Source of the DNA: WHSW01 sp963749365 | GTDB taxonomy: Bacteria; Actinomycetota; Thermoleophilia; Solirubrobacterales; 70-9 | Assembly (NCBI GenBank): GCA_963749365.1 | Contig: CAVVME010000003.1 | Coordinates: 620,001-684,000 of the forward strand | DNA: 64,000 bases | Reading direction: 5' to 3' | Shown here: in pieces, positions 31,736-40,183 of the stretch | Layout of the letters: each line of letters opens with the position of its first letter | How positions within the stretch are numbered: position 1 is the stretch's first letter | Notes under the pieces: model-generated | What the model was told of the DNA's origin: nothing | What the model saw: the letters and a program-made list of their open reading frames with translations, nothing else | Database searches by the model: none | Translations under genes and position numbers: made by a program

Positions 31736-32136
31736 GACGGCCCGCTGACCCGCTCGCAGTCGTAGACACCCTCCTCGACCGCGTCGACGATCGCGACGTC
31801 GTTGCCGGCGCCGCAGCTGATCTCGTCGCTGCGTCCGTCGCGGGCCTCGATCCGGTCATCGCCAGGCGCGGCGAGCTCAATCCCGTCGCGCATGTTGAAG
31901 CTGTCGCGTCCGGGTCCGCCCCGCAGGCGGTCGGGTCCAGCCCCGCCGATCAGCACGTCCGCGCCTCGGTGCCCGATCAGCAGGTCCGCTCCTGCGCGCC
32001 CGCGCAGCTCGTCTCCCCCGGCGCCGCCGACCAGACGGTCGTCGCCCCCGGTTCCGCGATCGGTGACCGCCAGGGCGCTGGCGGCACCCGCCGTCGCCAG
32101 CGCGAGCAGGCAGGCGGTGACCGCGATCGGTCGCAT
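31732..32136 (-). CDS. Secreted RTX-type calcium-binding repeat protein
   Basis: A 134-residue protein with a signal peptide (AVTACLLALATAGAASALA) and a run of glycine/aspartate nonapeptide repeats (GGDDRLVGGAGGDELRGRAG, then GADLLIGHRGADVLIGGAGP). Such repeats form a calcium-loaded parallel beta-roll. There is one cysteine pair (SCGAG and YDCERV) at the end. It is coupled by a 4-base overlap to the exported phosphoesterase, which suggests joint secretion or a physical partner role (inference). Confidence 0.8.
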   Translation of the reverse strand: MRPIAVTACLLALATAGAASALAVTDRGTGGDDRLVGGAGGDELRGRAGADLLIGHRGADVLIGGAGPDRLRGGPGRDSFNMRDGIELAAPGDDRIEARDGRSDEISCGAGNDVAIVDAVEEGVYDCERVSGPS

Positions 32137-32156
32137 CGTCGAGCGAGCCTACTCGC

Positions 32157-32498
32157 TCACCGCAGGCGTCCGTGGCCCTCTTCAAACGGCTCGACGACGA
32201 GGGTGAGGCCGTCCACCGACGCGACGCGGACCGGCTCGCCGCGGTCCGTCCCCGTCGGCCCGCGCGCGTTCCAGATCTCGCCCCGCAACCGCACCCTGCC
32301 GTCCGGGGAGAGCGCCTCGATCACCTCCGCGCGCTCGCCGATCAGTCCCTCGACCCCGGTCGTAACCCGGTAGCGGCGCAGGAAGCGGATCCAGAAGTAG
32401 ACCTCGCCGATCTCGATCAGCGCGGCACAGAACAGGAACACGATCCGCCAGGGGTCCGGAAGCACGAACAGACCGACGATCGCGGCGGCGAGGACCAT
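32157..32498 (-). CDS. NfeD-like membrane protein
   Basis: A 113-residue protein with two N-terminal hydrophobic segments (VLAAAIVGLFVLPDPWRIVF then LFCAALIEIGEVYFWIRF). They are followed by an OB-fold-like soluble domain: GVEGLIGERAEVIEALSPDG, VRLRGEIWNARG and GEPVRVASVDGLTLVVEP. This matches the short NfeD form often paired with SPFH proteins, but no SPFH gene is next to it here. It is probably a membrane-quality or scaffold function. Confidence 0.8.
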   Translation of the reverse strand: MVLAAAIVGLFVLPDPWRIVFLFCAALIEIGEVYFWIRFLRRYRVTTGVEGLIGERAEVIEALSPDGRVRLRGEIWNARGPTGTDRGEPVRVASVDGLTLVVEPFEEGHGRLR

Positions 32499-32507
32499 CG
32501 CCCCGAA

Positions 32508-33020
32508 CTATGCCCGGTGCCGGGCTCCCACCGGGACGATGATCACCGGCCGCCCGCAATGGTTCGCGACCCCATGGGCGACGCTCCCGAGCATCGCCGA
32601 CTCCAACGACGAGACGCCGCACGACCCGACCGAGACCGCCCGTGCCGATCGCTCCTCGGCGAGCTCGACGATCGGCGCCCAGACCCCGTGCTGACTGGCG
32701 AGCAGGGCCGACTCGGGGTCGAAGCCGCACTCCGCCGCCAACCTGACGCCGTCGGCGAGTACCGCCTCTGCCGCCTCGCGCGCGGATGCGTCGAACTCAT
32801 CGGCGGCGGGAGCGAGCGGATGGGTCGAGGCGAGATGCCGGCCCTGGAACATCAGCGCCGAGGGCCGGAGCCAGACGTGCACAACGAGCGCGGGTGCCGG
32901 CGCGAGCAGGACGGCGGTTTCGCGAATCGCCTTCCGGGCGGTGTCCGAGCCGTCGAAGCAGAGGATGCACGGGCCGGCGGCGTCCTCGGACGCAGCGGCG
33001 GTCGGCGGCTCCGAGGCCAT
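32508..33020 (-). CDS. Universal stress protein (UspA family)
   Basis: A 170-residue protein from ATG 33020; upstream in-frame codons lack family similarity. The Usp fold is indicated by ILCFDGSDTARKAIRETAVL at the N-terminus, a Rossmann-like centre, and SVGSCGVSSLESAMLGSVAH then GVANHCGRPVIIVPVG. The last block is the G-2x-G-9x-G(S/T)-type nucleotide loop in variant form. It lies 9 bp upstream of the NfeD-like gene on the same strand. Confidence 0.82.
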   Translation of the reverse strand: MASEPPTAAASEDAAGPCILCFDGSDTARKAIRETAVLLAPAPALVVHVWLRPSALMFQGRHLASTHPLAPAADEFDASAREAAEAVLADGVRLAAECGFDPESALLASQHGVWAPIVELAEERSARAVSVGSCGVSSLESAMLGSVAHGVANHCGRPVIIVPVGARHRA

Positions 33021-33072
33021 CGCGCCAAGATACCGGTGCGATGAAGGTCGGCATCCTCGGATCGGGCCGGTA

Positions 33073-33496
33073 ATGACCCGTGACACCGAGACCACGGAAC
33101 GGGCGAACGTCGAGGCCCTGCGGCCGATCTATGAGGAGTGGGGGCGCGGGAACTGGCGCCCCCCGCTTCGACATCTACGCCGACGAGATGGAGTGGGGAT
33201 GGTCGGACGAGTTCCCCACCCGCAGGGTCTCACGGGATCCGGAGGAGCGCAGTCAGCGCCTCCGCGAGTGGCTCAGCCCGTGGGAGGGCTGGCGCTGTGA
33301 AGCCGAGCGCTTCCTTGCCGCCGGCGAGTTCGTCCTCGTCCTGACCCGCTACACGGGGCGCGGCAAGGAGAGTGGGGCGAGCGTCGACACCGAGGGAGCA
33401 CACCTGTGGACGCTGCGCGACGGCAGGGTGATCCGGCTCGAGGTCTTCTCCAGCCCGGCCACGGCGCTGAAGGCCGCCGGGCTCTTGGAGCATTGA
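33073..33496 (+). pseudogene. Frameshifted NTF2/SnoaL-like gene
   Basis: ATG 33073 opens MTRDTETTERANVEALRPIY then EEWGRGNW. The frame changes at a run of six C (33159-33164) and continues RFDIYADEMEWGWSDEFPT to the tail ALKAAGLLEH. Removing one C restores GNWRPRFDIYADEMEW. A homopolymer consensus error is the simplest alternative to a true pseudogene. No GATACT box is present. Confidence 0.7.
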
Positions 33497-33499
33497 TCT

Positions 33500-34381
33500 A
33501 TGTCGCACTTGCGGGTAGGGTGGCCTTTACCGGGAGGCGGTTCCACGAATCAGCATCGCGCCAGCCCCATCCACCCTTCGGTCGCGGTCACGATCATCAC
33601 GTTGGCCGCCGCCCTCGCGCTTGCGCTGACCGCCGCGCCGCCGGCGCATGCCGGTGGCCCGAGCGGTCCCGATTGCCTGCTCACCAACACCGGGGGATCA
33701 CTCGACGACTTCCTCTGCGGCACCTCGGCAGCCGACGTGATGAGCGGTGGCGCCGGCAACGACCGGATGGAGGGGCGCGGCGGCAACGACACGATGAACG
33801 GCGATAGCGGCCGGGACAGCGTCCGCGGTGAATCCGGCAACGACATCCTGATCGGCGGATCGGGCACCTTGGACGGTCTCACCGGAAGCTCCGGCAACGA
33901 CCAGCTCCGTCTCCGCGACGCCGAATTGGACACAGTTCCTAACTGCGGAGACGGAACGGACTCGGTCTCGATGGATCTCGTGGACTTCGCCGGCTTCGGC
34001 TTCTTCGCCTTCGCGGACTGCGAGAGCGTGACCATCGGAGCGGTGAACGAGGGTCCCAACGTCGTCATCTCGCGCCGCACGCCGAAGGTCAAGGACAATG
34101 GCGAGGTGGCGGTGCGCCTGAGCTGCCCCGACACGCTCACGGCCCCATGTGCGGGTGAGCTGACCGTCGGTCGCTCGGCCAACAAGCAGGGCGCGCCGAA
34201 GGCCTACAGCATCGACCCCGGCGCCGCGGAGAAAGTCACCGCCCGCCTCTCACGCCGCGACCGCCGCAAGCTCTCGCGCCGCGGCGAGCTGACCGCCGGC
34301 ACGATCTCGGTCGAGCTTGGCGAGTTCGGCGACAAGACGACGCTTCAGACCCTCGAGCTGAACGCCAAGCGGCACACCTGA
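33500..34381 (+). CDS. Secreted RTX-type repeat protein
   Basis: A 293-residue protein. The N-terminal segment before SVAVTIITLAAALALALTAA may be partly untranslated; the signal ends near APPAHA-GG. Calcium-binding nonapeptide repeats follow (GGAGNDRMEGRGGNDTMNGD, then SGRDSVRGESGNDILIGGSG), and a C-terminal beta-rich part (VRLSCPDTLTAPCAGELTVG; ARLSRRDRRKLSRRGEL) of the type found in Solirubrobacterales surface proteins. No protease or lipase domain is visible. Confidence 0.7.
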   Translation: MSHLRVGWPLPGGGSTNQHRASPIHPSVAVTIITLAAALALALTAAPPAHAGGPSGPDCLLTNTGGSLDDFLCGTSAADVMSGGAGNDRMEGRGGNDTMNGDSGRDSVRGESGNDILIGGSGTLDGLTGSSGNDQLRLRDAELDTVPNCGDGTDSVSMDLVDFAGFGFFAFADCESVTIGAVNEGPNVVISRRTPKVKDNGEVAVRLSCPDTLTAPCAGELTVGRSANKQGAPKAYSIDPGAAEKVTARLSRRDRRKLSRRGELTAGTISVELGEFGDKTTLQTLELNAKRHT

Positions 34382-34515
34382 CCGGGCGGCTCAGCGAGCG
34401 CGTGCGATGGCCGCGGATCGAGGCCGAAAGCATCATCGCCCTCGACGACGATCGCGTCCTGGTGCTATCTCGGCACACCGCGCGGGGCAAGCCGAGCGGC
34501 GAGGCCCTAGGTTAG
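34382..34515 (+). pseudogene. NTF2-like C-terminal-half remnant
   Basis: In frame with the TAG at 34513 the sequence reads ESIIALDDDRVLVLSRHTAR then GKPSGEALG. This corresponds to the central strands of NTF2-like paralogs (compare DDVLVQVHYFARGKASGIE in the copy at 39785). Neither end module is present. Confidence 0.5.
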
Positions 34516-34547
34516 GTAGCCGCTTCGTCGACCATGGGGACGGCACT

Positions 34548-35036
34548 ATGGGTGATGTGACCGGCGCATACGTCTACCAGCCTGGACAGGCTGAACTACG
34601 GTGGATGGGCAAGACCTCCACATACTTCCTTGCCGAAGGCGAGAAGACGGGAGAAGCGTTCTGCCTTGTCGACGAGCGGGCAAGTCGGGGGGAAAGTGTC
34701 CCGTTACACCGGCACTCCGACGACATGGAGTCCTTCTACGTCTTGGAGGGTGAGATCACGCTCTACATCGGCGATCAACCCGGGGTACGCGCGCCAGCGG
34801 GTTCGTTCGCGCACATACCCGGCGGCACCGTGCACGGATTCCGCATCGAGTCGAAGGAGGCCCGCTACCTCATCCTCACCACACCGCACCACGGGCAGTT
34901 CTACCGCGCGATCACCCTCGCGTCACGACCGGGCGGTCTGCCGCCGGAGGACTCGATCCCGGGGTCGCAGATCAAGCAAGCCGGTCAGGACTTTGGCATC
35001 GAGTTCATCGGACCCCTGCCAGGTCCGACCTCGTAG
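34548..35036 (+). CDS. Cupin-domain protein
   Basis: A 162-residue single-domain cupin. Motif 1 is PLHRHSDDMESFYVLEGEI and motif 2 PAGSFAHIPGGTVHGFRI, giving the expected two His, Glu and third His metal ligands. It is probably a quercetinase-like or sensory cupin; the substrate is unknown. The start is placed at MGDVTGAYVYQPGQ because the frame upstream overlaps an NTF2 remnant. Confidence 0.8.
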   Translation: MGDVTGAYVYQPGQAELRWMGKTSTYFLAEGEKTGEAFCLVDERASRGESVPLHRHSDDMESFYVLEGEITLYIGDQPGVRAPAGSFAHIPGGTVHGFRIESKEARYLILTTPHHGQFYRAITLASRPGGLPPEDSIPGSQIKQAGQDFGIEFIGPLPGPTS

Positions 35037-35148
35037 CACGCGCGCGGGCCTCGCCGGCGCTAGTCGCCTCACTGACGACGTCCTGGACACCCGTATTCGT
35101 CGGCATCAGAAGTATCGCTTGGGACGACGAAGCGGAACTTTGAGCTGA

Positions 35149-35872
35149 TCACGTCTCACTCGACTCGGCCCGGGAGCCGGTTGCGTCCTCGCCGTACGCA
35201 TCGTGGTAGTTCAACCATCGGCCGGTCGGCGTCTGCGGGTAACCCTCCGGCGAGTCCTCCCACTCCTCCTGGCGGCCGAGCGCGGTCACGTCGAGGTAGC
35301 TCCAGGTGCTGCCCAGCGCCTCGTCGCCGCGTGCGTCGACGAAGTAGGTGCGGAGGATCTGATCACCTTCTCGGACGAACACGTTGTGGCCGTGCCATTG
35401 ATCGACCCCGAAGTCAGCGTCGAAGTCGTCGGTGATCGTGTACCAAGGGATCAGCTCCCACCCCATGGCGTTCCTTCAAGCCGCGGATGTCGGCCTGAGG
35501 AGCACGGGAAATGAACGCAAGCGTCGTGTCGCGCGCATTCAGGTGAGCTGGATGCGCCACCTGATCGGCGACCATCGAGCAGCCGAGGCAGGCCCGCTCG
35601 GGGTAGGAGGTGCCCGGCGCACAGGTCGTCACGTCCGGTGCGTAGAACGCACGGTAGATGATCAGTTGGCGGCGCCCGTCGAACAGGTCGAGCAGGCTCG
35701 CGGCGCCGTCCGGGCCCTCGAAGCGATATTCCTTCTCGACGGCGATCCGGGGCATCCGTCGGCGTTCGGCCGCCAGTGCGTCGCGCGCGTGCGTCAGCTC
35801 CTTCTCCTTGACCAGCATCTCTTCGCGGGCGGCCTCCCACTGCTCGCGTGAGACGGTCGGCGGTGCGATCAT
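35149..35872 (-). pseudogene. DUF899 (thioredoxin-fold) gene with frameshift
   Basis: The N-terminal part starts MIAPPTVSREQWEAAREEML and includes YRAFYAPDVTTCAPGTSYPE and CLGCSMVADQ, the DUF899 hallmark with its CxxC. The other frame continues MGWELIPWYTITDDFDADFG then VDQWHGHNVFVREGDQILRT to the end. Removing one C (about 35467) would give LKERMGWELIPWY. Intact members have about 240 residues, matching the sum of both parts. It is a decayed gene or a consensus error. Confidence 0.75.
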
Positions 35873-35920
35873 CGTTCCTCCTTCAAGTGATCACGGCGGC
35901 GTGATCCGATCGCGCTGTGG

Positions 35921-36208
35921 CTAGATCCTGATATCCACCGGCGCCTCGTAGAAGCTGACCGAGGCACGCGTTCCCGCCTCCGGGCGATCGTTGGTCATCT
36001 CGTTCATGGCTGCGTCCCCGACCTTCATCTCCTCCTCGGTCTCGAAGAAGACGATCGCGATGCTCTTCCCAGACTCGTAGTCGTAGAGACACGTGATCCC
36101 GTTCGCCGGCACACCGGGCGGCGGCTCGCTCGAGCTATTGATCATGTCGGCGTCGGTCTTCATCGCCTCGGCGCTGCCGCCTTCGAAGACGGTCACACGT
36201 GCATACAT
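35921..36208 (-). CDS. ABM-superfamily-like small protein
   Basis: A 95-residue protein from ATG 36208, with ribosome site AAGGGGCGAGAG. MYARVTVFEGGSAEAMKTDA, then NGITCLYDYESGKSIAIVFF, ETEEEMKVGDAAMNEM and VSFYEAPVDIRI. The strand-helix-strand pattern fits the dimeric alpha-beta barrel superfamily (antibiotic monooxygenase-like). It is probably a small oxygenase or stress-related binding protein; the ligand is unknown. Confidence 0.65.
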   Translation of the reverse strand: MYARVTVFEGGSAEAMKTDADMINSSSEPPPGVPANGITCLYDYESGKSIAIVFFETEEEMKVGDAAMNEMTNDRPEAGTRASVSFYEAPVDIRI

Positions 36209-36436
36209 CTCTCGCCCCTTACGTTGTTGCCTCGTCCGGCGCGAGCCTAACCGACGGCCGCCCGGTGGCATCGCGGGCAGAGCACGACGGGGTCGCCGGG
36301 GCGCTCGGCACCGAGCCGCGCGTAGGTTGCGCCCTTGGATCACGGCTCGCCCGCGCACCTTCGTCACCAAGCGGCTGGTCCGGGCCGGCGCGGTGTTCGT
36401 CAACGGCAAGGATCCTCGGTCCCTACATTGCGTGGC

Positions 36437-36874
36437 ATGACGATCTACCGGATGGATCACGCCGGCGTTGTGGTCGAGGATCTCGCGGCTGCTATCGCGT
36501 TCTTCGTCGAACTGGGCCTGGAACTGGAGGGCGAGGCAGCAGTCGAGGGTGAATGGGTGGACCAGCTCGTCGGGCTGGACGGCGTCCGAGCGGACATCGC
36601 CGTCGTGCGGACCCCGGACGGCCATGGCCGGGTCGAGCTGTCGACGTTCCACACGCCGGTGGCCACCAGCATTGCGCCGAGGGCGCCGATGAACACCCCG
36701 GGCATCCCTCGCCTCACGTTCGTCGTCGACGCCGTCGACGACGTCCTCGACCGCCTGCGCGCCCACGGCGCCGAACTCGTGGGCGAGGTGGCGCAGTACG
36801 GGGACATCTATCGGTACTGCTACGTCCGCGGCCCCGACGGCATCATCATCGGGCTGGTAGAGGAGCTCCACTGA
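36437..36874 (+). CDS. VOC/glyoxalase-like protein
   Basis: A 145-residue vicinal-oxygen-chelate fold protein. MTIYRMDHAGVVVEDLAAAI starts the first beta-alpha-beta-beta-beta module (metal His in DHAGVVV), and IPRLTFVVDAVDDVLDRLRA the second, ending GDIYRYCYVRGPDGIIIGLV then EELH (metal Glu). The function is unknown beyond the family: glyoxalase, dioxygenase or resistance protein. About 200 bp upstream lacks a clear gene. Confidence 0.85.
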   Translation: MTIYRMDHAGVVVEDLAAAIAFFVELGLELEGEAAVEGEWVDQLVGLDGVRADIAVVRTPDGHGRVELSTFHTPVATSIAPRAPMNTPGIPRLTFVVDAVDDVLDRLRAHGAELVGEVAQYGDIYRYCYVRGPDGIIIGLVEELH

Positions 36875-37257
36875 ACGACACTCCGAGCATCGGCATCACC
36901 GCGTGACGGCCCCCGCTCGGTAGCCACTGCGTCGACTTGTCGCCAATGACATGACCGGACAAACGCCGGGCAGTTCGCCGCGGTGGCCAGATCCAAGCTG
37001 CCCGCTCGAGTAGGCGCTGGCGCCGACGGCGGAAACCCGGAAAGCCTGAACCCTGCTTCAATGGACGAAGGAGCGGTCTGAGGGCTTCCCTGCTACGTCA
37101 CCCCTCGCGTCGAGCGAGATCGGTTCGCGGGTTGCCTGACACAGACGTCCCCAGCGCCTCTCTCGAGTACCACGATCCCGGTCACCTGACCAGGGATTCG
37201 GGGCCCTTGGACCCACGCGGGTCTCGGGAAGACCAGGCCCAACAGAAGGGAAACCAG
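36875..37257. other. Gene-free stretch before the KSI-like gene
   Basis: No supported gene. It contains the AT-poor promoter region for the following gene and a GAGTAGGCGCTGGCG sequence (about 37013) resembling the stop-junction of the NTF2 units, without surrounding coding similarity. Otherwise nothing is recognised. Confidence 0.3.
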
Positions 37258-37632
37258 ATGAGTGCGCATGAGAACAAGCAAGCGGCACAGGACGCCTACG
37301 CGGCGTTTGGCAACGGCGACGCCGAGGGCGCGATGCGAGATATCGATGACTCGATCGAGTGGACGGTCCGCGGCGACAACGCCCTGACCGGGACCTACAA
37401 CGACAAGCAGGCGGTCGGCAAGCTGTGGACCGAGTTCATGAGCAAGGACTTCCGCAGCAGCCCGCATGACTTCGTCGCCGAGGGCGACAAGGTCGTGGTT
37501 CTGACCACTGTCCAGCTCGAGGGTGAGTCGACCGAGAGCGCCGACGTTCTCACGTACAACGATGACTCCAAGCTGATCGCTTTCGAGACGCTCGGCGACG
37601 CGACGGTAGCCGACCGGGTGTTCGCCAAGTAA
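37258..37632 (+). CDS. SnoaL/ketosteroid-isomerase-like protein, divergent type
   Basis: A 124-residue NTF2-fold protein beginning MSAHENKQAAQDAYAAFGNG, with DIDDSIEWTVRGDNALTGTY and SPHDFVAEGDKVVVLTTVQL. It differs from the MSQENV family: no conserved tail (it ends RVFAK), no GATACT box, and a normal Shine-Dalgarno (AGAAGGGAAACCAG). It is therefore a conventional SnoaL-like protein used here as contrast. Confidence 0.8.
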   Translation: MSAHENKQAAQDAYAAFGNGDAEGAMRDIDDSIEWTVRGDNALTGTYNDKQAVGKLWTEFMSKDFRSSPHDFVAEGDKVVVLTTVQLEGESTESADVLTYNDDSKLIAFETLGDATVADRVFAK

Positions 37633-37689
37633 CGGAAGCGCGACCCGAGCGCAAGGCCCGCCTCGGACTGGCTGGGTGTTGAGAATGGC

Positions 37690-37797
37690 TGGGTGTTGAG
37701 ACCGCCTCCGCGAGCTTCGCCGCGTCCTCGCGTCGGGGCTTGTGGTGTCGGTAGCGCTGGGTAGTCGAATAGTGCTGGTGACCCAGTCGCTGTCGTC
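37690..37797 (-). pseudogene. Tyrosine recombinase C-terminal remnant
   Basis: Minus-strand frame after a TGA: RQRLGHQHYSTTQRYRHHKP then RREDAAKLAEAV. LGH and TTQRY carry the second catalytic His and the Tyr nucleophile pattern of phage-type integrases (LGHxxxxTTxxYxH). The rest of the integrase is missing. Two copies of ATGGCTGGGTGTTGAGA-like sequence lie just beyond its end (about 37670-37700). Confidence 0.6.
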
Positions 37798-37874
37798 AGG
37801 CGAACGGATCCATGGCCGTCACTGGACGCGCATGCGGCGCGGGATCCACCCGACCGAAGCTGGTCGCCCCGGCG

Positions 37875-38336
37875 CTAGCGGAGCCTGAGGCGAAGCACCA
37901 CCTCGTCGTTTACCACTTCACCCGTGCGCTCAAAGCCGTAGCGCTCGTAGAAGGTGATCGGGCTGCCGTCGCCCTGGCCGGCGCTCGTGCGCAGCACCTC
38001 GACTCCGGGTCGGCCGCGAAAGTACTCGACGATCAGGTCGAGCGTAGCCGTGCCGAAGCCTTGCCGCTGGTGGCGCTCGTCAATGAGCAGCTTCCACAGG
38101 TAGTGCGCCATGTAGTCAGAACCTCCGACCTCGTCGGCGATCATTACGAATCCGACCGGCATGCCTTCGGCATAAACCGCCCAGTACAAGGCGCGAGCGT
38201 CTGGGTGTTCGGCGGCTTCGCGCAACGAGTCGGCGACGCTGCTGACGAACTGCTCTTGGCTTGGCGATACGCGCAAAGCCTCGACGGCTTGACGGTTCGA
38301 TTCGCTCAGCGGACGAAGCGAAACCACGCGGACCAC
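37875..38336 (-). CDS. GNAT-family acetyltransferase
   Basis: A 153-residue protein from GTG 38336 (MVRVVSLRPLSESNRQAVEA). The acetyl-CoA loop region reads YLWKLLIDERHQRQGFGTAT then LDLIVEYF (Q/RxxGxG/A motif), followed by TFYERYGFERTGEVVNDEVV. It is a typical single-domain N-acetyltransferase of the RimI/diamine type; the substrate is unknown. The open frame upstream runs into a mobile repeat and is not counted. Confidence 0.82.
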   Translation of the reverse strand: MVRVVSLRPLSESNRQAVEALRVSPSQEQFVSSVADSLREAAEHPDARALYWAVYAEGMPVGFVMIADEVGGSDYMAHYLWKLLIDERHQRQGFGTATLDLIVEYFRGRPGVEVLRTSAGQGDGSPITFYERYGFERTGEVVNDEVVLRLRLR

Positions 38337-38349
38337 CCTAGTCGGCGGG

Positions 38350-38622
38350 GTGGTCCGTTGGGTCTCCCCGGCCGAGCGCGAGTGGCCGGCCTGCGAGAGG
38401 TGCCACGCGGCGATCGAGGCCGACGACCGAGAGGCTCTCCTGCCCATCGCGACCGAGGTCGCCGGGCGGGCTGCGGAGCGGGGCCTGCCGCTGGTTTGCT
38501 CCTCCGAAAGCCTGGCCAGTCGAGACGTGGTCGCTCGCGCCGCTGCGCGCGGCGCTATCCGGCGACTGCTCGGCGCTCGAGGAGATCCGCCCGCGAGCCC
38601 GCGGTGGAGCTCGCCGCGGTAA
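38350..38622 (+). pseudogene. Zn-knuckle-like phage-type fragment containing a dispersed repeat
   Basis: The frame reads SPAEREWPACERCHAAIEAD then DREALLPIATEVAGRAAERG. The first part (38371-38441) is a 71-bp sequence repeated at 60481-60551, with changes that are mostly synonymous or conservative. CxxC followed by H resembles a small metal-binding module. Identity is unknown; it is probably a fragment of a mobile-element gene. Confidence 0.45.
38371..38441 (+). repeat. 71-bp dispersed repeat, copy 1
   Basis: GCCGAGCGCGAGTGG through GAGGCTCTCCT, differing from 60481-60551 at 4 positions by eye. It encodes CERCHAAIEADDREALL in frame. Confidence 0.7.
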
Positions 38623-38634
38623 GGCTGGGCTCTC

Positions 38635-38796
38635 GTGGTCCAGTCCAAGGCAGCAACCGTCGACGAGTACCTCGACGGGCTCGCGCCCGACCGGCGCGAG
38701 GTCATCGAGAAGGTGCTCGCGGTCATCCGTGAGAACGTGCCAGGCGGCTACGAGGAGGGGATCCTCTGGGGGATGGTCTGCTGGTACGAGTTCTGC
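38635..38796 (+). pseudogene. Truncated DUF1801-like gene
   Basis: MVQSKAATVDEYLDGLAPDR then REVIEKVLAVIRENVPGGYE and EGILWGMVCWYE match the N-terminal half of DUF1801 (YdhG-like) proteins. The family similarity stops at about 38796, where the sequence switches to a minus-strand phage-type fragment. The second half is missing, so this is a 5' remnant with a clear junction. Confidence 0.65.
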
Positions 38797-39052
38797 GCTG
38801 ATGAACTTCTGGACACACGTTCGTCATCGCGTCCTCGTCCGGGCGTACGGCAAGCGCGCGTGCCTCATTTAGGGCAGCGGCGAAGGCGGCGTGCTCGGTC
38901 CCCTGCTCGGCGCGGCCTCGCTTCAGCCAGCTCCGCAGCGTCTCGTACCCGACCTCGGCCTCACGGGCGCAGTCTTCAAGCCCGACCCCGAGTGCGGTGC
39001 GGGCGATGATGCCGTAGCGCACCTCGGGGCTGCCGAACCGGCTTGCGGTCAC
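38797..39052 (-). pseudogene. Small-terminase-like phage fragment
   Basis: The minus frame starts MTASRFGSPEVRYGIIARTA, then LGVGLEDCAREAEVGYETLR and SWLKRGRAEQGTEHAAFAAA. The helix-turn-helix-like block (DCAREAEVGYETLRSWLKRG) and the following Glu/Ala helix resemble phage small terminase or terminase-like DNA-binding proteins. It is cut at about 38797 inside the DUF1801-like gene. The other end has no further phage gene. Confidence 0.5.
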
Positions 39053-39340
39053 CGGCTGCCCTCGGTTTCTGATCGAGCGCGCGCGACCAGCAAGGGCCTG
39101 CCCGGCAGAGGGCGCGGAGGGGTTGCCCCCCTGCCCCGCAGAGCTTCATAGGGGCTCCCGGCCCCGGGCCGCTTCCGCAGCCGGTCACCGGCTAGCCCGT
39201 TGCCGTGCTGATCGGGTGCGCCCCGCACGACCCGAGCAGCCTACGCCGACCGGCAGGCGGTCGCGACGTGCTGCGCCGCCTTGCCTTGCGCCCTTGAGCG
39301 TGAGAGGGTTGGCGCGACCCCCATTAGGAAGGAGAAGGAG
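39053..39340. other. Gene-free stretch, probable mobile debris
   Basis: No gene is supported. It is GC-rich with short inverted segments (GGTTGCCCCCCTGCC; GCTCCCGGCCCCGGGCC). It lies upstream (minus strand) of the terminase-like fragment. The end holds the ribosome site GGAAGGAGAAGGAG of the next gene. Confidence 0.3.
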
Positions 39341-39661
39341 ATGCCGAAGTACCTGTTCGAGGCGTCATACACAGCCCAGGGCGTGGAGGGCGTGCGCAGC
39401 AAGGGCGGCGTCGATCGGCGGGCCGCGGTCGCCGACACGGTGAAAGGCGTGGGCGGCAAGCTCGAGTGCTTCTACTTCGGGTTCGGCGAGAACGATGCAA
39501 TTGTGGTCGTCGACCTTCCCGACGACGAGGCCGCCGCAGCCGTAGCGCTGATCGTGAACGCCGCAGGAGGAGCGACGGTGAAGACGACCGTGCTGCTCAC
39601 ACCCGAGCAGGTAGACGAGGCGGCGAAACGCGCGGTTAGTTACCGCCCGCCGGGGCTCTAA
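39341..39661 (+). CDS. GYD-domain protein
   Basis: A 106-residue protein with the GYD family pattern: MPKYLFEASYTAQGVEGVRS, GGKLECFYFGFGENDAIVVV, DLPDDEAAAAVALIVNAAGG and TTVLLTPEQVDEAAKRAV. It has a strong ribosome site. The function of the family is unknown; it has a ferredoxin-like dimeric fold by prediction. Confidence 0.88.
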   Translation: MPKYLFEASYTAQGVEGVRSKGGVDRRAAVADTVKGVGGKLECFYFGFGENDAIVVVDLPDDEAAAAVALIVNAAGGATVKTTVLLTPEQVDEAAKRAVSYRPPGL

Positions 39662-39769
39662 GTACCGGCATCGGCCTCCAGGTCAACCCGGTCGGCCCCG
39701 GCGCCGTTGGCGACCCGCCGCCGTTTGCGTCGGGGTCGGGATCCCTCAGCTAGGTCACGGCCGGAGCGA

Positions 39770-39784
39770 GATACTGCGCGGGCG
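39770..39784 (+). promoter_or_regulatory. GATACT-N9-ATG box, copy 7
   Basis: GATACT, GCGCGGGCG, ATG; same as the 23581 box. Confidence 0.5.
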
Positions 39785-40180
39785 ATGTCCCAGGAGAACG
39801 TCGAGATCGTGCGGAGCCTCTACGAAGCGTGGAACCGTAGCGCGGGAGACCTCCCGCTGGAGTCGATTGATCCCGGCATCGAAGTGGAGATGGTGGGCGG
39901 GATCTTGAGCGGGAGCTACCGAGGGCATGCCGGTCTCTCCAAGGCGTTGGAATCCTTCTGGGACCCCTTCGACGAGTCCCGCATCAGCATCGAGGCTTGC
40001 CTTGAAACCGTCGATGACGTCCTCGTGCAGGTGCACTACTTCGCACGGGGCAAAGCCAGCGGCATCGAGGTGGACCTGCGCGGTTGGCACGTTTGGACGC
40101 TGCGCGAGGGAAAAGCTGTGCGCTGGCAGGTTTTCGGCACGAAGAAGGAAGCCCTCGAAGCTGCCGGGCTGTCGGAGTAG
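39785..40180 (+). CDS. NTF2/SnoaL-like protein, copy 7
   Basis: A 131-residue protein, MSQENVEIVRSLYEAWNRSA to KKEALEAAGLSE, with GGILSGSYRGHAGLSKALES in the centre. It is followed by TAG-GCG-ATGTCGCAGCAG, the start of a truncated tandem unit, so it was once first of a pair. Confidence 0.87.
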   Translation: MSQENVEIVRSLYEAWNRSAGDLPLESIDPGIEVEMVGGILSGSYRGHAGLSKALESFWDPFDESRISIEACLETVDDVLVQVHYFARGKASGIEVDLRGWHVWTLREGKAVRWQVFGTKKEALEAAGLSE

Positions 40181-40183
40181 GCG

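Noticed and set aside
36209..36436. Possible zinc-ribbon gene fragment (CPRCHRAAVG, minus strand)
   Set aside because: Too short, no start or supporting similarity beyond the CxxC pattern.
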